Of a stretch of 64,000 bases of DNA, positions 32,506-45,235 are shown in pieces; position 1 is the first letter of the stretch, and the number at the start of each line of letters is the position of its first letter. The notes beneath the pieces are model-generated. The model was not told where the DNA came from and did no database searches. It was given only the letters and a program-made list of their open reading frames with translations. A program made the translations under genes and the position numbers. Origin of the DNA: Arctopsyche grandis. Its lineage: Eukaryota; Arthropoda; Insecta; Trichoptera; Hydropsychidae. Location of the stretch: the NCBI RefSeq assembly GCF_051622035.1, contig NC_135360.1, positions 26,239,206 through 26,303,205 on the forward strand. The letters run 5' to 3'.

Positions 32506-34919
32506 ATGCGTATGCGTATGCATTATAAATTTCGACAATGCCAATTTATAACTAATGATACTGTCCCGCGTACTGAATTTACACGCGCGCACCTAAAACA
32601 ATACATACACACATACATACATATATATGTACATATGTATGTAGTACTACGATTATGTTACGCTATCAGTGGATGTTGTAATCGTAATGAAGGGTACTTG
32701 TTGATCAGTGGCTTGACGTTATTGTGTTTAGCGTTGATTTAATATTTTTAATACGATAATTGAGTGTTCGTGCTGCGTGGGTGGTCGCGTTCACGTTCCG
32801 CTCTGGGGTGTAGTCATTTCCGTTTGTATGTGTGTGTGTGTGTTATTTAAAACTTGTTGCTTTTAAATTAAATTTTCATATTTGAAGTTTGAACGGTATT
32901 GGTATTTTATGTAAAAAAAAACGGCGAGTGCACTTTGAGCGTTCGGTGGAAAACGTGGTTTTTCCGGTATAAGTTATATATTTTTTGATTATTTTTTGGC
33001 ATATTATTTCAATTGAAGATGTATTCTGGGTGAATAATTGACGAAGAAGTTAAAAAAAATTTGATTTGTAAAAGAAATACAGAGTTTTCCACCGAATGAT
33101 CGATTTTGAATGAGACGTTCCGTTTGTTGAATAAATTTGTAAGAGGTCGAAAAACTAATCAAAAGTTTATCGTAAGCCTTTCACCATATTGAGGATATTG
33201 CGGTTTGTGGTATTAAAACGTAGGAAAGTCGATGATTTGGCGAACACAGAACGTTTACCCGATCTGTCTGTATTTTTCGGTGTAACGAAATTTTCGTTGG
33301 GGACGAAATGTGGTGCAAGGTCGGATTACGGGCGCGTGTTTGGGGAACATTGGTTTTGAGCCGAAATGGTACGAGTTTTAAAGGCTATTATTACAACATA
33401 ATACTTATAGGTAGTGCCTAATTCCAAAACTCAATAATTGCATATTGCGTGAGAGAAATTTTGTTTTTTTTTTTGTGACGTATTATATTGAATTTCAGAT
33501 TTTTATATTTTTATATAATTATTATGATGTAGATGTATTGCAATGTGTATAAAATAATAGTAAAAAAAACGTTTTCGCAGAGTAATAATAATCGGTGCAA
33601 GTCATTTCAGTGCTTCGAAAAAAAATTCAAATTCTTTTAAAAATTAATCTTCTAAAGAATATAAAAATTGAATGTTTAAATATATGAAATTTTCAAATGT
33701 CTTTGTTTTCACTCTTTTTTTTATTGTTTTTTGTATGGAAAATTTACGTTATGGAATTCATTCTTATCTCGAATGTCCACTTGAGTAAATAATTGACGGA
33801 ACCTTTTATCGAGTTTAAAATTATCGGTCTTTTATGCTATTTATTTCATAATTCTTATACATGTATGTATGTACATACATATATGTATGAATTATGGAAT
33901 GAATATTCTCCGTTGTAAATTTATAATTAGGATTTTCAAGGCTTTCACTGAATATATAATACAAACATACTGTAGAATAGAGAACGGTTTGCTTTCCCGT
34001 ATTGAAGTCAAACAATTTCGGTCATTCAACAGTTTTGAAATAATCAATTATTTAAAGACTATTACTAAGAATATTCTAGAAATTTACTAATGTATATAAA
34101 TTGTATAAAAAATACCTATGTATATTATAGATGTTTATAGGAATAAAAACGAAACATTAAATAAAGTATTTTGACACTGACTTTTAGTGAAATTATTTTA
34201 GAACGGAACTGGAATGGTAAAAAGTCTACTTTGCATGTTGTACGTTGAGTCAGTGCTAATTGAAACGTGAAATGTCGTTAGTAAATTATATTACAATGGT
34301 TTATTTTGTAGTATTAAATGGTTTATTTCGAAGGGAAAACCTCTCGAGACGAAGGCGAGAGTGAGTCGAACTCGGAAAAGCGTAAAAGGAAAAATGCAAT
34401 ATTAAAGAGGCGAGGTCCGTTCTTAAATTCTGACATGTGCGAAAGACCCAGAAGGTTTTCCGGCAGCATCCGGCGTCCTTGGTAGATATCAAAGTTTTTT
34501 TTTTATTATTCTATTTTCCATTGTTCGGCCACCGGTGATTCGATCCTGTAACTACGTGACTGGTTCATTTGATATGCTTTGTCTCTAGAAAGTTTTATTT
34601 TATTCCGGAATAAATATACAAAGAATAAATCCAATTTCCCTCAAATTTTCTACATATTTATTTTTACTTTGATTTTGAACATTGTCGTTTCGAAATGACA
34701 AACGTTTTTAGTTTTCTATTATACCTACATATATATAACGGATGGTGTTTCAAATTATCTTCCAGAAGCTAAATTGGGCTCGTGGAAGTTAACTAGAACC
34801 TCTTTAAAGTTAATTCATTATTTATCGTCATATATATTTCTGAAAAATATAACTTTGCATAGCGGATGAAGAAACAAATAATTATTCATCTTTATATAAA
34901 CAAATATGTATATATATAT
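32506..34919. other. AT-rich intergenic stretch, nothing recognised
   Basis: No conserved coding segment or clear element ends; only short GT and TATG/ACAT repeats. Confidence 0.45.
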
Positions 34920-35330
34920 ATTTTTAAATTTTATTTCATAGAACATGAGCACTCGTTGTTACAGATCACTACAAAGCGACGAGTGAACTTAAACAGATAA
35001 AATGCAATCAACAGTACAAACAATATATGTACATAAGCATTTTTTTATACAATGCGAATTCATACAAACATCCACGTGACATACTCGTATATAGAGAAAT
35101 TATTGCAGCTTTTTATAATCAAATTGGCGAACCTTGAGACGCTGAATAACTTGAGATTAGCAAGAAAGTTAGGAAATGAGTTGGAGATATTGGCCAACTC
35201 TGATAAGAAATGATCGACCTAGAGTCACAAACCATGGTTTGCCCAGCAGCGGGACTCTAGTGGGACTCGAACCCATGACCACTCTGCTCGAAAGCAAAAT
35301 ATGCTAACCACTAGTCCAAGCCGCTGGTTA
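34920..35330 (-). mobile_element. tRNA-derived SINE, head type 2
   Basis: On the minus strand the head reads GGCTTGGACTAGTGGTTAGC (A-box region) and GGTTCGAGTCCCACT (B box), then GACTCTAGGTCGATCATTTC and the shared SINE body, then a diverged tail. Both internal RNA polymerase III promoter boxes are recognisable. Identical in plan to the copy at 50,838-51,276. Confidence 0.75.
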
Positions 35331-35454
35331 ATAATATGTAAGAATAATAAATTATAACATTTTTTTACCATCGTGCAATTAAAAGTTACCCCAAAGTGGA
35401 TATATTTAGTTTTAAACTTGTACATATGTATATATATGAATTTGGAATTTTATT

Positions 35455-35690
35455 CAAATAGTGGTGACAAATAGTAGGTAGGTTAGTTAACTAATTTGGT
35501 GAGGGACCGTTTCAACAATGATATCAGACAAATAGGCAAACTTTGATGGACGACTTGAACGACGGACTTGAAGTCACAAATATCTATGTCTGACCAGCAG
35601 CACTGCAGAAATACTTCTAATGAATTCTGTTCAAACAAGGTCAATCCTGGGCTTGAACTTAAGGCATCTCGGTGGCTGGCATTAACGCAA
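35455..35690 (-). mobile_element. SINE, partial
   Basis: Shares TTCAAATAGTGGTGACA, ACCGTTTCAACAATGATATC, TCTGACCAGCAGC and the head segment with the other SINE copies. The tail is short. Confidence 0.7.
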
Positions 35691-36375
35691 CAAATGAGCT
35701 ATACTGCAAACTAAATTTCTCATTTCATAAGCAAAAGTTTCATAAATTGCAGACTAAACACAATCCAGTTGACTTATGTCTCTATAATAGTGAGTCGAGG
35801 TATCGGTATTTCTCTTGGGTGTGGATATGTGTGTTTGTGTGTGTGTGTAACGTTTAGCTTTCGGAAAAATCGATTTTCCACGTGTGAATGACTTGTATGG
35901 TGTCTGCGCCTGGATAGATGGTGTCGTGAGATAATTGCGCTGGTATTTCGCACAGGGATCGGATCGATTTGGAATGGTTCTAGTCCGATAGGCTTATCAG
36001 TGTAGTTTGGTGTGAAAATTTGTGCGTGGTTCAAGTGTGCGCTTTTCCGCATTTAAAGGGGATTTTTCCGAGTGGAATCTATCGTTATTTGAATCTCCTT
36101 AGGCCTTGTTACTTGTAAGTGGCGGTCTTGTGTTCGACATTAACACTAATGGGTACTTATCCTTTTTCGGTGCAACTTATCGAGGATTCAGTTGGAGGAT
36201 TGAATTGAAATAATTGGATAGGATGTTAAGGAGGCTTTCAGGTAGGCTATTTGATTTGTTTTTGTTACATTGCATTAATCTTTGATGTTTGATCTAGAGG
36301 GAAAATCACCAGTTTTTCATTTTTTTCTTATTATAATGTATGCTAGGTATTATATACCTATATATAGGTACATTA

Positions 36376-36766
<391 letters not shown>

Positions 36767-37011
36767 TTTGGTTTCTGATAAATACATACGCAAGTATAGA
36801 TGTAGATTTACAATAAAAGAGCCTTGTAAAAATGATTCAACCGTAATGTATGTATAATGTATATAAGTTAGTTTAAAAATGGAGATCAGGTAATATTTGA
36901 AATAAAGTTTGAAAACACGTAGTTTTTATTCAGCGCTGAAAGAAATGAAAAAGAAAAGTTAAATTTCAAGAAAGAAAAAGAAAAATTTAATTTCAAAAAG
37001 TTTTAAGTATA

Positions 37012-37450
37012 GGTATTTATTTATTTTACATACATATATACATATAATATATACCAGTAAGACTAACAGATAAAGACCAATGCGCGTTCCTGATAAACAA
37101 TGCAGCATTTTTATTACACAAGTCGCTGAATTACAAGACACTGAAAAACTCGAAATTTATGAGACATCTATGAATTTTTATTGTCCACAAATCATACTCA
37201 AATAGTGGTGGCATAGTAGGTAGGATGGTTTTTTTTAGCCAATTTAATGGAATAACCGTTACAACAATGAATTCAGATAAATTGGCAAACTCTGATAGGA
37301 AACGATCGACCTGGAGTCATAAATATCCAAGTCTGACCAGCAGCATTACATATGATATACTCGGAATAAATTCCTTTCAATCGAGGTCAACTCATGGGAT
37401 CGAACTCGGCAACCTTTCGATGCTAGGCAATAGCCCAACCACCCAGCACG
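37012..37450 (-). mobile_element. tRNA-derived SINE, near full-length
   Basis: Contains the complete tail, body and head in minus orientation. Head end: GTTGCCGAGTTCGATCCC (B box) and GGGCTATTGCCTAGC. The last bases of the head are lost. Confidence 0.82.
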
Positions 37451-37699
37451 TATAAGAACGAATAATATTTGATTGCGAAATATAATATCTGACATTTGCG
37501 TTAACGTTGTCAAATCAAACTTTGGAATTTGAAATTTAAATGAAAATACTTTTTAATTAAAAACCTATACTCTCATATGTACGTATGAATTGGTCGATTC
37601 TGAAAGTTATCTGATGTGGAAAATGTTTTTTTTAATGCATATTTTATTTGATTGAATCCGTGCATCAAATACGACTATAATGGATGATGTATTTTATGA

Positions 37700-37930
37700 T
37701 GATTATTTTATTTTATATACACATACACATACCAGGAAAGCTTAACAGTTATATATTTTTTAAACATTGCAATACAGTTATTACTACACAATACAATAGC
37801 GTTATCAATGGACAAACTAGTATAATCAACAAATTTCATATATGTATGTATGTATATATGTATATACATACATACTACGAATTTGCAAGAAACATATTTT
37901 ACATGCAACGTAGATAAGTAAATTTTTAAT
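37700..37930 (-). mobile_element. SINE tail fragment
   Basis: Starts with the A/T-rich tail and ACCAGGAAAGCTTAACAG (stem half), then diverges. Confidence 0.5.
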
Positions 37931-37980
37931 ATCAACAAATTCAATGTGCGATGAATATGTGAAAAATAAATTTGAAATTA

Positions 37981-38265
37981 GCCAGCAGTATAGCTTGGTG
38001 GTTGCGTTAATGCTAATAAGCGAGAGGTTGCCGGTTTCGATCCCGTGGGTTGACCTCGATTGAAAATAATTTATTCCGAGTACTATCTGTCGAGCTGCTG
38101 GTCAGATTTGGAAATTTTTGACTCCGATTTTGATGAGGAACCGTTTCAACAATGAAATGAGATAAATTGGCAAACTCTGATAGGAAACGATCGGAGACTA
38201 GGAGTCACAAATATCCAAGTCTGACCAGCAGTTTTAAAGATTAGCTTGGGATCGAATACGGTAAC
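37981..38265. mobile_element. Head-to-head inverted SINE pair
   Basis: 37,981-38,131 is a plus-strand SINE head: AGTATAGCTTGGTGGTTGCG (A box), GGTTTCGATCCCGTGG (B box), GCTGCTGGTCAGATTTGG. At 38,137 the sequence switches to the minus orientation of the body (ACCGTTTCAACAATGAAATG ... AGGAGTCACAAATATCC ... CTGACCAGCAG). The two pieces form an inverted repeat. Confidence 0.7.
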
Positions 38266-38739
38266 CTATCTAGACGACTCTTTTATCAGGTAATAAAATA
38301 GTCATTTAAAAATGAAAAATTATTACGTAATAGGAGTTGGTTCACTGTTTCGATTCACCGTTTTGATTAGCGTATTTAATTCAATGACTTGTCGCTGTCG
38401 ATGACACGTGCGGGATAAATTTGGGGTATTTTCGTTTCAGTTTGGCTTTGATCGATAGGGCGTACGTGCGTGCCGTTGACAGTTACACACTTACATAGAT
38501 TTTCCGGAAAAACTCAACGAGCCAGCCGGAAAATATCGGAAACGATCAGACGCGAACGAAACAACGTGATTCGACATTCGAGATTTCAGTAATAATAATA
38601 TTATAATTCGTATCTATCTCGTTTTCCCCAGGTAATATACCTACGTACTACGGTCTATTAGGTCGTATACATAGTTCCAGCGAGCAACTGGTAATCGTTG
38701 TCTGCGAACTTTATCAAATGCGGTCTTTTATCATCTGAG

Positions 38740-38785
38740 AGCCTCTCTCTCTCTCTCTGTCTTCTCTCCTCTCTCACTCCCTCTT
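38740..38785. repeat. (CT)n tract
   Basis: Imperfect CT-rich microsatellite. Confidence 0.8.
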
Positions 38786-39184
38786 ATATATGTCTTTAGA
38801 TCTGTTCATTCCGAAAGGGGTGGCCTATTTAACGCTCCTTTGAATTCTATTCAAAATTATGAACTGCACAACTTTCCACACAATGCACTTCTGCCATTGT
38901 CATTCAACGGTTATTATGTATTACAGGTGCTAGGTGTTAGGTATTCGATGCGATTTATATTTTATTATTATTAGCATAGTATGAATTTGCTTTCAATTTT
39001 TTGGGGAATTTTTGAGAAAAGCATCTCTTTAGTGTTTTTTTTTTTGATTTTATAGAAAAGAAAGTGTAGATTTTGGTCTAGGATGAAATATAGGTTGTCA
39101 ATGTTATCATGACACACTTACTGTTGAAAGTTTGAATATTTAATCAATCTACATATATATCTATCTATATACATATATGTACAT

Positions 39185-39487
39185 ATATATAAAATTGAAT
39201 GTCTGTCTGTGTGTCTAGTATAGGCTACTAAGACACTGAACCGATTACGATGGAACTTTGAGGATTTGTTGTATGAATGTCCAAAAAGATTACTAAGAAA
39301 AAAAAATCACCCAAAAACGGGAACGGAAACGGGAAAAACGGGAATGAGTGTCATTGCAACGTAATCATTTCAAATGTGTTCGCTGCCTGCGTTTTTCCGA
39401 CAAATGAGAAAGGCAACGAGATCGGGAACGAGAATGGGAATTGCATGCGTTATTGTGGCATTGCAACGCATGCCCGGTTCAGCTAGT
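39185..39487 (+). mobile_element. Helentron-like non-autonomous element (HINE), copy 1
   Basis: Starts TATATAAAATTGAATGTCTG, contains AACCGATTACGATGGAAC and GGAACGGAAACGGGAAAAAC, and ends CCGGTTCAGCTAGT. An A/T-rich start with a GTCTGTCTG run, a CTAGT end and no terminal inverted repeats fit the Helentron/HINE class. No Rep/helicase ORF. Confidence 0.55.
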
Positions 39488-39500
39488 ATATATGTATATG

Positions 39501-39846
39501 TATATAAAATTGAATGTCTATTTGTCTGTCTGTCTGTCTGTCTCGTATAGAATCCTAAACCACTGAACCGATTACGATGGAACTTTCAGGATTTGTTGTA
39601 TGCATGTCCGGGAAGATTACTGTGAAAAAAAAAATGGGAAAAACGGGAATGAGTATCGTTGCCACGCAATAATTTCAAATGTTTTCGCGTCGCGACCTGC
39701 GTTGTTAGGGTAAAATAAAAATAAACAATTGAATTATTTCAAATGTGTTCGCTGCCTGCGTTTTTCCGACAAATGGGAACGGGAACAGGAACGGGAATTG
39801 CATGCGTTATTGTAACGCATTGCAACGCATGCCGGGTTCAGCTAGT
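39501..39846 (+). mobile_element. Helentron-like element (HINE), copy 2, in tandem
   Basis: Same start (TATATAAAATTGAATGTC, then GTCTGTCTGTCTG) and end (GCCGGGTTCAGCTAGT) as copy 1, same orientation, only 13 bp after it. Internal lengths differ. Confidence 0.55.
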
Positions 39847-39864
39847 GTATATAGGTATATAAAA

Positions 39865-40012
39865 CCGGCAACATAGCTCACTGGTTGGCGTGTAATGCTA
39901 TCAACAAGTGATCATGGATTAATTTCCTGGTCAGACCTTGAATATATATATATATGTATATGACTCCAGGTTGATCGTTTCCTATCATAGTTTACCAATT
40001 TATCTGATTTTC
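39865..40012 (+). mobile_element. SINE head and body fragment
   Basis: AACATAGCTCACTGGTTGGC (A box), a diverged B-box region, then GACTCCAGGTTGATCGTTTC and CCAATTTATCTGATTTTC. It ends without a tail. It abuts the tandem HINE pair. Confidence 0.65.
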
Positions 40013-42480
40013 TGTTTTCTGAGTTCCTGTAAAATTGGCATCTCCTTTTCTATCTCTCTTGCAAATCTCAATTTATTCAGCGTCTTGGGATTCGCCGATT
40101 TGTATAATAACATTTCTCCATAGTCTCTGTGGATGATGTTTGTATGAATTTGCATTGTATAAATGCTTGCAATGCTATTTTGCAATGTTTGACCATAGAT
40201 GTCGTATATAATGTAAAAATATGTAATAATAATTATGTATTTATGTATATATAATTTAGTGTTTCTTGATCTGTATCAGTACACGTTCTAGAGCGATCTG
40301 TAAAGACGAATTGTGTTTGTTTGAATAAAAACAATAATATATAAAAGTATGCAATGATTAGAAAGATTTTTCGAAAGTAGAGAACGAATAGTCAGTAACA
40401 GCATAATTTTCTTATGTACATTTTTATTCGGTTGAAGGAGAATACATATTTTATTTTACTTCCTAATAATTAATATAGATTGAAGATTCGATTAATTATT
40501 TGTAAAAACTACAAAATTTCAAAGTTACTTTACTGAGGGTATTTTAACTATCCTTCTGTACACTGTAAAAGTCGCATCTCAAAGGATTCCATTTTACCTC
40601 AAGGTGTTTTTAATTTTAATGATTAGATAACTGAAAACTTGAACGTTGTACATGCATATACATGGTATACTTTAGTAAGATAAAAATGAGAAATTTTAAT
40701 AGAAATCTTCAGATTTGCCCTACAAATGTGTCCACTTATCGAGAAAATATCGAATAAAATTTTCAATCTTTACTGAGAATTGAAATTTGGAAAATGCAAT
40801 TTAATTAGTGCTTTCATATTGAGTGTTGTTGTTATTTTCAATCAGACTATAGAATGTTTGTGAAACATATTGCGATGAAAATGGTCGTAAAATTGATGAA
40901 ATCTAGAGAATCATAGTCTATAAGAGTATCTTAAATGATAATAGCATATGCCTTTAAGAATATAAAAATAGTCTTTGTCTAAATATTGCACAACCCTTGT
41001 ATAATATAAAGGTTTATATACCCAATTCTGTATAAACTGAGTTTCCTTTCAAATAACATATGTATATGGGAAGTGTATTTGAAAAAAAAAATGATGGATC
41101 GCCTCGCTTATATATTGTATACGTATATTCGAAATTTTCATTTTTAATCCTAAATATCTTAGCATTTCATAAATTCGGGATTAAGGTTGAAGTGAAAAAA
41201 AAGGTCACAAACTGGATTTCGCAAGATGAAAAAAAATGTACACACACACACAAGTTTGTACAAGTATTAAAAGCCGACCCACTTGTTGACAGGAGTGGTG
41301 TCAAGATACATTCTCGTTTTTTTTCCAAAGTAAATAAGGAGGTCAGAGGCTGGAAAAGTATTATACTATAAAAGCAAGAGGTTCTTACGTATCTACAGAG
41401 TGGTTATGAAAGTAATGAGTTTGTTTACTGCTCGGCTTAATTAAAAAGCGCTGTATTTTAATGTACATAGATATAGCGCACAAGTAACGCTCAATTAACT
41501 TACAATAGTAGAAAATGGGTCAGGGCGAGTCCCTACGATGAATTTGAATTATGGATGAAAGGGAGATGGAGACACCGAGGAGAAAGAAGACGATTGCTTA
41601 TCCGAGATGATGAAATTGTGGTAGTTTTTCTTCGACGCCATTACTATTGTCGAGGTGAAGTGCGGCCATTATTCGCGCTCCTCATAAATCACTAAGCGTT
41701 TGGTAATCTCTACATTATGACTATGAAATCGCACGTTGATTATTCCCGAACGTGGAAATTTCTACCCGTGGCAACGAGCCTCGTTTCGTTATAGGTCAAA
41801 GGTTAATGATGGCGATGAAAAAAAAGAAAAAAAATTAAATAAAGGAATACATTGTCGCCGAGTTTCGGTTATACATAGAGGCACGTGTATAAAGTATGTA
41901 TGTAGTAGTAGTAGTGGGGTAAAGTAAAACCTTGTTAAAACGTAAGGCTTCACACAGGTGGAAAAACGGAACTTTCGTTTGTACAGGTATTATTTACAGA
42001 CGGGCGTGGTCCGCGTGTCTCGAGAGAACCAATTATTTCTTGGGGAATTTTCCGGATTTCCCACCTGAGGAGCGGTCACACGTCGTGCGTGCGTGATGTT
42101 ATAATTTTTTCCCCTTTGAAAGGATGATTTTTTTTGTCAAGATTGTGTAGCTTTAATGTGCAATAGTCGATATACACAAGGCGACACGTATGGTCAGATT
42201 TTTTTGAATACATAAATACTAACCGATTAAATCAATTCTAAACGCGGATTTTGGAAGATGGATCATTTTTAGGCTATTTATTTCGCGTGTTTTCTTGTAT
42301 AGCAAATATGATGAATTCAGCTGAAGGTCGATTCGGGATGAAATAACAGGAAACAAGCATTTATAATTCCACAATTAAAAAAAAAGTATCTACTGCGTAA
42401 ATCGAGGAATAGATATTTGTATATATATCTATGTATGTATGTTGTTTTTGGTCTCCAACGGTGGTTCAGTCGAGATATAC
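40013..42480. other. Intergenic, nothing recognised
   Basis: AT-rich; no exon, RNA gene or element ends that I can support. Confidence 0.45.
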
Positions 42481-42745
42481 AGCCATCAGTATGGCTCGGT
42501 GGTTGCGTTGATTCTAAGCAGCGAGAGGTCGCATGGTTACCGTGAGTTGACATCGATTGAAAAGAATTTATTCCGAGTATAATCTAAAATGCTGCTGTTC
42601 AGGCTTCGATATTTGTGACTCTATGTCAATCGTTTCATATTAGAGTTTGCCAATTTATCTGGTTTCATTGTTGAAGCGGTTCCTCTATCAAATTGGCAAA
42701 AACTTATGATACCACTATTTGAATATGATTTTAAAAATTTATTAT
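42481..42745 (+). mobile_element. tRNA-derived SINE, head and body
   Basis: AGTATGGCTCGGTGGTTGCG (A box), a B box damaged by deletion (GGTTACCGTG), then GACTCTATGTCAATCGTTTC and CTATTTGAATATGATT. 3' end truncated. Confidence 0.75.
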
Positions 42746-43092
42746 CTATAACATAGCAGTCCCCCTCTCTCTCTCTCGCATCTGTGAAGCACGTGTACAA
42801 AGGGCTTCCAGCGAAAATAATTATTTCTGTTGATATTGATCATTTTTTTATATTGTAATGGTATAATTCGAATCATAGACATTCTGACGATGAATACATA
42901 ACATATGAAGACCCTGCATTCAGTATATTCGGAGGAATAAAATAAAATAAAATATAAATCCTGGTCACTCGTTATACATCACAGTGCTAAAACGAGACTG
43001 TTGATAGTTTAGTTGTTGTAGTGTCAATGAAAACTATAGGTACATAAAATAAATAAAATATATGGCAGGCCACATGCGGATCGCAGGCCACA

Positions 43093-43524
43093 TATTTATT
43101 TATTTATTTTACATACATACATATATACCAAGGCCTAACAGGTAAACTGCAATGCGCCTTTCTGGCCAATTACAAACAATGCAGCATTTTTATTACACAA
43201 GTCGCTGAATTACGAGACTATATATTTTATTGTAGAATTATAAATTTTATTGTACATGAATCATACTTAAATAGTGGTGAAATAGTGGGTAGGATAGTTT
43301 TAGCCAATTTAATGGAGGAACCATTTCAATAATGAAATCAGATCAATTGGCAAACTCTGATAGGAAACGATCGACTTGGAGTCACAAATATCCAAGTCTT
43401 ACTAGCAGCATTGCATATAATATACTCAGTATAAATTCTTTTCAATCAAAGTCAACTCACGGGATCGAATCCGGCGACCTTTTGGTGCTAGGCAAAAGCC
43501 CAACCACCGAGCCACGCTGCTGGC
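43093..43524 (-). mobile_element. tRNA-derived SINE, full-length reference copy
   Basis: 432 bp, complete. In minus orientation: GCCAGCAGCGTGGCTCGGTG (A box), GGTCGCCGGATTCGATCCCG (B box), a body with GACTCCAAGTCGATCGTTTC and CCAATTGATCTGATTTC, AATAGTGGTGA region, then GGCCAGAAAGGCGCATTGC with its pairing half GGCCTTGGTATATATG and a 3' (AAAT)n tail. No poly(A) signal is used; the (AAAT)n end suggests mobilisation by a LINE with such a tail. Confidence 0.88.
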
Positions 43525-44577
43525 TATATTTCCAATGCTGGTGTGCTATGTGGAAAATTCCAACAAACAATATGACAAATGTGCGTTTTTGTGGTAATTG
43601 AATCAAGTTTGTAGGAATTGCTTGCGTCAGCTTCGTTCTTTGTGGCTGAAACTTTCCCGATAATAATTTTCAACGACGACGTGAACGGTTTTCATTTCGA
43701 ACTTTGCGCTTTTGTTGTCAAATGTCAAAATTTGGAAATTTTCTCGTTACAATAATAATAATAAAAAGTTGCATGGAATGATTTATAGCCGTTTCAAAGA
43801 GGCGAAAAACGGCGACATTTTTTGTGGGGTGTCCGGACGGAAGGGAAATCACGTTCCGGAAAAATTCCACAAAAGTGCGGAAAATTTTTAATTAGTATTT
43901 ATATTAAAATAATATTTATACGACATGCATTTTATGCGTAATGAAAAATCTCCCTATAGCCATGTCTATATGTACATAATTTAATTAAAACTTCAATTTA
44001 TATCTCGATTTTGTGTGTACGTACAAATAATTTTATGGCAGATCTAACTTAATTTAATTTAATCCACTTGAGAGATTAATACTTATAAAGTCACTACTAA
44101 AATCCTATGGATTTGATTGGTTTGAAAAGGGTCAATGTCAAACTGTACATACATAATTCAATAGACATGGTATATTCTATGAAAGTTTGCATTTTAAGTC
44201 GAATCAATATTTAAGTGCAGTGAAATCGACTTTTCAGTTGACATTTTAATACATATGTACGTATATTTAGTTCATACATGTTACGGTTTAGTTTAATATT
44301 ATATATTTAAACGAACATATCTACATATACATATATAAGAATAATATCACGAACTTATTTGAAATGTATCTGGTTTTTGCGCTTGTCTGGTCTTTTTTAA
44401 AAAGGCTTCACTGTCAGATAAGATATGTATGTATTTATGTATGGAGGCTCGTTTGCGCTTCACTGATCAAATTTATATATATACATATATATTATTTTAA
44501 TACAAAATGAATTAATAGTAAATATCTTCATAGTTGACTTCTCAGTTTGTATAATTCATTTTACGGATGTTTGCAGT

Positions 44578-44705
44578 AAGGAGTAAAATAAGCGATTCCG
44601 ATTGGTCGGGTAAGATGTATTGACCAATGGGAATCGCGTATTTTGAGGTTAGTGCAAGTTCATTCAACCTTTTCGACCAATAGAAATCGAGATTTAGAGT
44701 TTGAC
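44578..44705. repeat. Hairpin element with AAGCGATTCC-type arms
   Basis: AATAAGCGATTCCGATTGGTC and, inverted downstream, GACCAATGGGAATCGCGTATT; an outer pair TTTGCAGTAAG / CTTCTGCAAA encloses it. The same arm words recur in three hairpins at 60,140-60,540. Confidence 0.6.
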
Positions 44706-44719
44706 TTCTGCAAACAGAG

Positions 44720-45235
44720 CTGAAATTTTATTTTATTTTTATTTTTATTATATACATACATACATACATCATGTGTATGTATGTATGTACGTATGACATA
44801 AATTTTACCCGAAGCTAACACATATGGTTAGATTATTTTTGTACTATAGTACTAACAATTTTTCAAAGATAGCAGTAGGTACATAAAATACAATAGAGAC
44901 ATCTATGGACAATCAACAAATTTTTTAACACGAAGGAAATCAATTATGTAGGCAGTATATTTTAATAACATTCGAGATGCTAATAACTCAACAAATTCGA
45001 GATGCCAATAACTCGAATTTGCGAGAAACTTAGGGGAAAGGGTGCCGATTTATTGGTTCCGTCAAATCAACTAAGCTAGAAAAATCGAAAAATTCTAACT
45101 GGAGACGGTTGATCTGTGTATTAAATACCGCAAGATCTCGCCAACGGCGTATTTGGCCGGGACCCAAACCCATGACCTCTCTATAGGTATGCAATGCTTT
45201 ACCAGTGCACTACGCTGTGGATAGATGAAATATAG
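44720..45235 (-). mobile_element. tRNA-derived SINE, diverged
   Basis: Minus orientation: GTAGTGCACTGGTAAAGCAT (A-box region), GGTCATGGGTTTGGGTCCC (B box), then a diverged body with duplicated CGAGATGCTAATAACTC-type words and a tail with TACATACATACATACATC. Old copy or third subfamily. Confidence 0.6.
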
